Positions 13,109 to 16,551 of a stretch of DNA of 16,551 nucleotides are shown here, one piece after another. The stretch comes from Deltaproteobacteria bacterium. Its GTDB lineage: Bacteria > Desulfobacterota > Syntrophia > Syntrophales > UBA2192. The DNA is taken from positions 1-16,551 of the forward strand of contig JAPLJU010000050.1 in assembly GCA_026388445.1 (NCBI GenBank), in the 5' to 3' direction. The translations under genes were made by a program, and so were the position numbers. How positions within the stretch are numbered: the stretch's first letter is position 1; every line of letters begins with the position of its first letter. A model generated the notes under the pieces. The model saw nothing but the letters and a program-made list of their open reading frames with translations, was not told the DNA's origin and made no database searches.

Positions 13109-13897
13109 ATGCAAGGCATGAAATTTAAAAAAAGGATTGAATTTAAGGATAACAGGATGGCCAGGTCGGTTATTATCGTTATTCTTATTTTATTGTGGAT
13201 TTTCACGGCTTCGGGCTGCGCCTGGTGGGATAAGGTATGGGGACAGGGGGAGGAGCGTGTCAAGACCCCTGACAGCCTGTACAGCCGGGGTAAGGAATAT
13301 TACGACAAGAAAGATTATGACAAAGCCATCGAGGCCTTCAGGCGGGTAAAGGAGGAATACCCCTTAAGCCAGCTCGCCATCATGGCCGAACTCGGCATTG
13401 CCGACTCTTACTTCAGTGATGAAAAATTTGTGGACGCCCAGGTGTTCTACAACGAATTTATCGAGCTTCATCCGATTAACCAGAGCGTTCCCTACGCCAT
13501 GTACCAGGTCGGGATGTGCCATTACAACCAGATGGAGACGATTGACCGCGACCAGACGGAAACGGTGAAAGCCCGGGCAGCCTTTGAACGGCTGATCACC
13601 CGCTTTCCCAACAGCAAGTTTTCTTTCCTGGCTGAGAAAAGATTAAAAGAGTGCAAAGAGCGGCAGGCCGAGCATGAATTTTATGTGGGCCATTTCTACT
13701 TCAAGACCAAGAAGTATTACGCGGCCATGAGACGCTTCGAGGGGATCACTAAGAATTACCCGAACCTCGGCCTGGATTACAAGGTGAATTATTTCCATGC
13801 CGAGTCGAAGAGACTCTGGGAGAAGGAAAAATTGGAGAAAAAGGAGCCAGAGAAGGAAGACGTGGGAGGGATTATTCGAGCCCCTGTGGAACAGTAA
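13109..13897 (+). CDS. bamD: Outer membrane assembly lipoprotein BamD/ComL-like
   Basis: A lipoprotein of up to 262 residues that should be anchored to the inner face of the outer membrane and help the BAM complex insert beta-barrel proteins. A hydrophobic signal (about 18-33) ends in TASGC, with C37 as the lipidated residue. TPR-like helical repeats follow, beginning SLYSRGKEYYDKKDYDKAIEAF, with matching repeats through about residue 230; the tail is Lys/Glu-rich. The fold and length match BamD (PF13525). Two starts are possible. ATG 13109 has GGGAG 6 nt upstream but gives a long charged n-region; ATG 13157 has AAGGA 7 nt upstream and gives the more typical signal peptide MARSVIIVILILL. It implies a diderm cell. 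Confidence 0.9.
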   Translation: MQGMKFKKRIEFKDNRMARSVIIVILILLWIFTASGCAWWDKVWGQGEERVKTPDSLYSRGKEYYDKKDYDKAIEAFRRVKEEYPLSQLAIMAELGIADSYFSDEKFVDAQVFYNEFIELHPINQSVPYAMYQVGMCHYNQMETIDRDQTETVKARAAFERLITRFPNSKFSFLAEKRLKECKERQAEHEFYVGHFYFKTKKYYAAMRRFEGITKNYPNLGLDYKVNYFHAESKRLWEKEKLEKKEPEKEDVGGIIRAPVEQ

Positions 13898-13917
13898 GAA
13901 CGCGGTATGTGTTTTCT

Positions 13918-13958
13918 AAAAAAGCCGGCGGTACCTGGAGGGTGTTGACCGGCTTTTT
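13918..13958. terminator. Bidirectional intrinsic terminator
   Basis: AAAAAAGCCGG at 13918-13928 pairs with CCGGCTTTTT at 13949-13958, giving a GC-rich stem flanked by an A-run and a T-run, so it works on both strands. It ends the trxA-bamD transcript and overlaps the stop codon of the convergent kinase gene. Confidence 0.85.
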
Positions 13959-15534
13959 ATATATTCTGACGCTTCTTGATCTCGACGATCACCTGGTGGG
14001 TGCAGCGCTCGGGCTCCCGGGATGTTTCAATCACGATGTGAGATCGGGCAGGGATCTCATCGATTGGCTCGAAATCCCTTTTCTGGGCATCCAGGATGTC
14101 CGTCCTGCCGTCCGAAACCTCACCCTTCTTGGACGTTCGTGCCTCCAGCCTCTTCTTGATCAGCGTGTCGGGCAAAGTGCATTCCAGGATGAAGAAGTCC
14201 ACCTGGAGCTCTGCCGCGATTTGAGCGGCCCTCCGCCGCTCCATCCTGCTCTTGAATGACGCGTCAATGATCACCGACTTCCCGTCTCTGAGCTTGGATG
14301 CTGCCGCCTCGAGGGCCCTGTCATAGGCCTTTCGCGATACTTCTTCCGAGTAGATACCCTTTCCGAAGTCTTCATAGCGGTGTTCCGCGGGCGCGATATG
14401 GTGCATCTCCTTTCTCACGACGTCCATCCGGATGAGGTCGGCATCGAACCGGGAGGCAAGATGGGAGGCAAGGACGCTCTTTCCCGTTCCCATGAGCCCC
14501 GCTGTGAGGATGAGTGTCTTTCTTTCCGGGCGGGCCGCGTAAGTGTACGCCAGGTCGAAGTAGCGGGAGGCAAGTTTCCTCGCTTCTTCCCTGTCCTTTT
14601 CTTCGATTGCCTGGTCGTCGAGGCGGAAGCCGATGACCTTGCCCCGGACATAGGCGTAGTAGGTCCTGTAAAAATTGAGAAGCTTCGCAAGTTCGGTGTC
14701 ACCGGAGTGCCGTACATAAGCATCAACGAAAGCCCTCGCGTGTTCCGGGTAGCTATTGAAATCCAGGTCCATGGCCAGGAAGGCAACCTCCGCGGCCACG
14801 TCGGCGAAACGGAATCGCTCGTTGAATTCGATGCAGTCAAAGATGACGATGCCGTCGGCCAGGCAGATATGCTCGATGTGGAGGTCCCCGTGGCAGTCCC
14901 GGATCCGGTGCTCCTTTACGCGCCTTTCAAAGAGGGCTCGATTCCTGTCCATAAAATCATTGATGAAGGATTGAATAAACCGGTATTTTTCCTCGAGGAT
15001 GGTAATCCCGATATATTTTTCTGTCTGCTCGAAATTTTCGTCCTGGTTCTTCCTGATGACGGCCAATCCGCCATTTTCGTCGATCCTGCCGCCCGTTTCC
15101 GCCTGTCGGTGAAAGTCGGAAACCCTGCGAGCGACGCTCTCCATCTCTGAAGGGATGACCCTGTTCTCCGAAAGAAGTCTTTTGAGCATCCTGTCCTCGG
15201 GAAGCCTTCTCATTTTTACGGCGTACTCGATGATCTTCCCGCGCGGGCCCATGACGACCTTTCCACTGGTCGTCTCGCTGATTTCGACGAGTTCGAGATA
15301 GTAGTCCGGCGCCAGCCTCCTGTTCAATCGCAGCTCCTCCCCGCAGTAAAACTTTCTTTTCTCGAGGGTGGTGAAATCCAGGAAACCGAAATCCACGGCC
15401 TTCTTGACCTTGAAAACGTAATCGCCCGCGATGAAGATGAAGGAGATGTGCGTTTGAAGGACCTCGACGGATAGCGGCCTGTGGGGATAGAAGTCAGGAC
15501 GGCTCATTGCGTCAGCGAGTTTCGGATGGATCAT
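13957..15534 (-). CDS. Fused aminoglycoside-phosphotransferase-like and AAA_33 P-loop kinase
   Basis: A 525-residue two-domain protein. Residues ~20-300 form an APH/choline-kinase-like domain: HGDLHIEH (215-222) holds the catalytic D217, and IFDCIEF (231-237) holds the metal-binding D233. Residues ~338-525 form a P-loop kinase with Walker A GLMGTGKS (346-353), resembling AAA_33/zeta-toxin-like nucleotide or sugar kinases. This fusion is a known conserved architecture annotated as bifunctional aminoglycoside phosphotransferase/ATP-binding protein, but its substrate is unknown, and antibiotic resistance should not be assumed. ATG 15534 is chosen; GTG 15558 would add 8 residues and overlap the crotonase gene. 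It lies 13 nt after the crotonase stop, so the two are probably cotranscribed. Confidence 0.88.
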   Translation of the reverse strand: MIHPKLADAMSRPDFYPHRPLSVEVLQTHISFIFIAGDYVFKVKKAVDFGFLDFTTLEKRKFYCGEELRLNRRLAPDYYLELVEISETTSGKVVMGPRGKIIEYAVKMRRLPEDRMLKRLLSENRVIPSEMESVARRVSDFHRQAETGGRIDENGGLAVIRKNQDENFEQTEKYIGITILEEKYRFIQSFINDFMDRNRALFERRVKEHRIRDCHGDLHIEHICLADGIVIFDCIEFNERFRFADVAAEVAFLAMDLDFNSYPEHARAFVDAYVRHSGDTELAKLLNFYRTYYAYVRGKVIGFRLDDQAIEEKDREEARKLASRYFDLAYTYAARPERKTLILTAGLMGTGKSVLASHLASRFDADLIRMDVVRKEMHHIAPAEHRYEDFGKGIYSEEVSRKAYDRALEAAASKLRDGKSVIIDASFKSRMERRRAAQIAAELQVDFFILECTLPDTLIKKRLEARTSKKGEVSDGRTDILDAQKRDFEPIDEIPARSHIVIETSREPERCTHQVIVEIKKRQNI

Positions 15535-15547
15535 GGCTCTTTCTCTT

Positions 15548-16351
15548 TTATTTGCCACGGAAATCGGGTTTTCTTTTTTCCATGAAGGACCGGAAGGCTT
15601 CTTTCATGTCCTCCGAGGCAAACAGGACCATGTTCTTGTGCTTGGCGAGATTCATCCCGTCCTGCACAGAGGCATCCCTGCTGACGTTGAGGACCTCCTT
15701 CGTGGCCTGGACGGCGAGAGGCGCATTCCCGGCGATCTGAAGAGCAAAGGCCCGCGCACCTTCCATCAGGGCATCCCGGCTGGAATAGACGGCGTTCACG
15801 AGCCCCATCTTCTCGGCCTCCTTCGCGTTATAGAATCGGGCCGTGAAGGCCATCTCTCGGGCGAAGCCCTGGCCGATGACGTGAGGCAGGCGCTGGAGCA
15901 CGCCCATGTCCGCCACGAGACCTACCGCCGCCTCCCGCAGGGAGAAAGTGGCGTCCTCCGAACACAGGCGAATGTCGCAGGCGGAGATGATGTCGAGCCC
16001 GCCGCCAATGCACATCCCGTGGACGGCTGCTATCACGGGCTTCATACAGGCCTCGATGAGATCGCAGCTGTCGAAGAGAGCCCTCAACTTTTCGGGGAAT
16101 TCGAGGCTTCCTTTTGGCGAGCCGTCGATCCCCGATGAAGCAAAAGCCTTGAGATCAAGCCCGGCGCAAAAGGCCTTGGCCCGACTGCAGAGGATGACAA
16201 CCCTTACATCGTCGCGCGCGTTCACCTCCCGGAGGGCTTTCACTATTTCCGTCGAGAAAGGAACGTCGAGGGCGTTGAGACTCTCTGTCTTCGCCAAAGT
16301 TATCGTGGCAACATAATCTTTGACCTGAAGTTCAATAAATTTGTAAGACAT
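15548..16351 (-). CDS. Enoyl-CoA hydratase/isomerase family protein, ECH1 (dienoyl-CoA isomerase)-like
   Basis: A 267-residue crotonase. The oxyanion-hole regions are AFCAGLDLKAF (60-70) and HGMCIGGGLDI (111-121). D120, E140 and D148 have exactly the spacing (20 and 8) of the catalytic Asp/Glu/Asp of mammalian delta(3,5)-delta(2,4)-dienoyl-CoA isomerase (D176, E196, D204 in the rat enzyme), and the surrounding EAAVGLVADMGVLQRLP and AFTARFYNAKEAEKMGLV stretches resemble it. It therefore more likely moves double bonds in dienoyl-CoAs than hydrates enoyl-CoA. In a syntrophic or sulfate-reducing anaerobe this would fit unsaturated fatty-acid or alicyclic acid degradation. It lies downstream of rlmN and upstream of the fused kinase gene on the - strand. 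Confidence 0.92.
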   Translation of the reverse strand: MSYKFIELQVKDYVATITLAKTESLNALDVPFSTEIVKALREVNARDDVRVVILCSRAKAFCAGLDLKAFASSGIDGSPKGSLEFPEKLRALFDSCDLIEACMKPVIAAVHGMCIGGGLDIISACDIRLCSEDATFSLREAAVGLVADMGVLQRLPHVIGQGFAREMAFTARFYNAKEAEKMGLVNAVYSSRDALMEGARAFALQIAGNAPLAVQATKEVLNVSRDASVQDGMNLAKHKNMVLFASEDMKEAFRSFMEKRKPDFRGK

Positions 16352-16361
16352 CGCTTCCTCC

Positions 16362-16379
16362 TATGGCCCGCAGGGCCAT
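16362..16379. repeat. ATGGCCC palindrome, copy 2
   Basis: TATGGCCC-gca-GGGCCAT; it differs at one base from 10625-10642. It lies just upstream of the crotonase start, next to its ribosome site. Confidence 0.65.
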
Positions 16380-16383
16380 CGTC

Positions 16384-16416
16384 AATTATGAATTTTGAGT
16401 TATGAGTTTTGAATTA
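16384..16416. repeat. AT-rich degenerate repeat
   Basis: AATTTTGAGTTATGAGTTTT with flanking AATTATG and GAATTA. It is the same motif family as the AT-rich blocks at 8353-8374 and 8421-8446. Confidence 0.6.
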
Positions 16417-16420
16417 CCCT

Positions 16421-16479
16421 GGTCTATCTGGTCTGTTCGGTCTATCCGGTCTATCCGGTCTGTCCGGTCTGTTTGGTCC
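16421..16479. repeat. 9-nt period tandem array
   Basis: Six degenerate 9-nt units (GGTCTATCT, GGTCTGTTC, GGTCTATCC, GGTCTATCC, GGTCTGTCC, GGTCTGTTT) followed by GGTCC. It belongs to the same family as the arrays at 11131-11222. There are no spacers, so it is not CRISPR. Confidence 0.85.
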
Positions 16480-16480
16480 T

Positions 16481-16504
16481 ACTCACAACTATCCACTCAT
16501 CACT
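16481..16504 (-). repeat. 7-nt period array overlapping the rlmN stop
   Basis: Read on the - strand the units are AGTGATG, AGTGGAT, AGTTGTG, matching the 7-nt array at 10028-10088. The first unit contains the TGA that ends rlmN. Confidence 0.6.
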
Positions 16505-16551
16505 GTTCTTTGCTGCTGAGCTGTCCGCAGGCGGCGAGGATGTCCTTGCCG
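16500..16551 (-). CDS. rlmN: 23S rRNA (adenine-C2)-methyltransferase RlmN, C-terminal end only
   Basis: The last 16 codons before a TGA at 16500-16502 read GKDILAACGQLSSKEQ. DI-x-AACGQL is the conserved RlmN C-terminus, and its Cys is the methyl-carrying cysteine of this radical-SAM enzyme (C355 in E. coli), which methylates A2503 of 23S rRNA and some tRNAs. The rest of the gene lies to the right of the window. The stop codon falls in a 7-nt repeat array, so the final residues may be altered relative to relatives. Confidence 0.8.
   Translation of the reverse strand, partial: GKDILAACGQLSSKEQ

Noticed and set aside
14380..15150. 256-codon + strand frame opposite the fused kinase
   Set aside because: The - strand carries HGDLH and GLMGTGKS motifs in a complete protein; the + frame has no recognisable motif.
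16421..16479. Possible CRISPR array from repeated GGTCTATCC units
   Set aside because: The units are 9 nt, adjoining and without spacers, and no cas genes are present; it is a simple tandem array.

Overview
The window reads as chromosome of a Gram-negative anaerobe, most plausibly a deltaproteobacterium (Desulfobacterota, Syntrophales-like). This is an inference from gene content: a BamD-type lipoprotein (outer membrane), a molybdenum-cofactor guanylyltransferase, an iron-type alcohol dehydrogenase, a phenylacetate-CoA ligase paired with a tandem-ACT protein, a PduO-type cobalamin adenosyltransferase and a dienoyl-CoA-isomerase-like crotonase. The DNA is moderately GC-rich. No rRNA, tRNA or CRISPR array is visible.

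Layout. (1) Positions 2-5645, + strand: the distal part of a surface-polymer or secondary-metabolite operon. It holds a multi-membrane GT39-like protein (cut by the left edge), an MsbA-like ABC exporter, a family 2 glycosyltransferase and a PF14907-type nucleotidyltransferase. (2) 5600-6373: a small transposon-like unit with a REP-associated tyrosine transposase (RAYT) between inverted copies of a 23-nt repeat; its left end has rewritten the C-terminus of the nucleotidyltransferase. (3) 6385-8306, - strand: mobA and an iron-containing alcohol dehydrogenase, separated by a 124-bp MITE-like element that supplies the start codon of mobA. (4) 8574-11132, + strand: phenylacetate-CoA ligase, a second copy of the MITE-like element, a tandem-ACT protein, and a small two-repeat 'CQLG' protein split by an in-frame TGA. 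(5) 11226-12448, - strand: cobalamin adenosyltransferase and a purine nucleoside phosphorylase/MTAP-family enzyme, start and stop overlapping by 4 nt. (6) 12743-13897, + strand: thioredoxin and BamD, ending in a bidirectional terminator. (7) 13957-16551, - strand: a fused APH-like/P-loop kinase, an ECH1-like crotonase, and the last codons of rlmN.

The metabolic genes fit anaerobic acyl-CoA and amino-acid catabolism: aryl-acid activation, dienoyl-CoA isomerisation, alcohol/aldehyde interconversion, B12 and Mo cofactor supply. They lie in separate transcription units, so direct cooperation is not shown by the sequence.

The most unusual aspect is the intergenic DNA. Almost every gap is built from short repeats: 7-, 8-, 9- and 10-nt period arrays, AT-rich degenerate repeats, GGCCC palindromes, MITE-like elements and RAYT repeats. 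These repeatedly touch or enter gene ends: the start of mobA, the C-terminus of the nucleotidyltransferase, and the stop codons of the RAYT, ACT, CQLG and rlmN genes.
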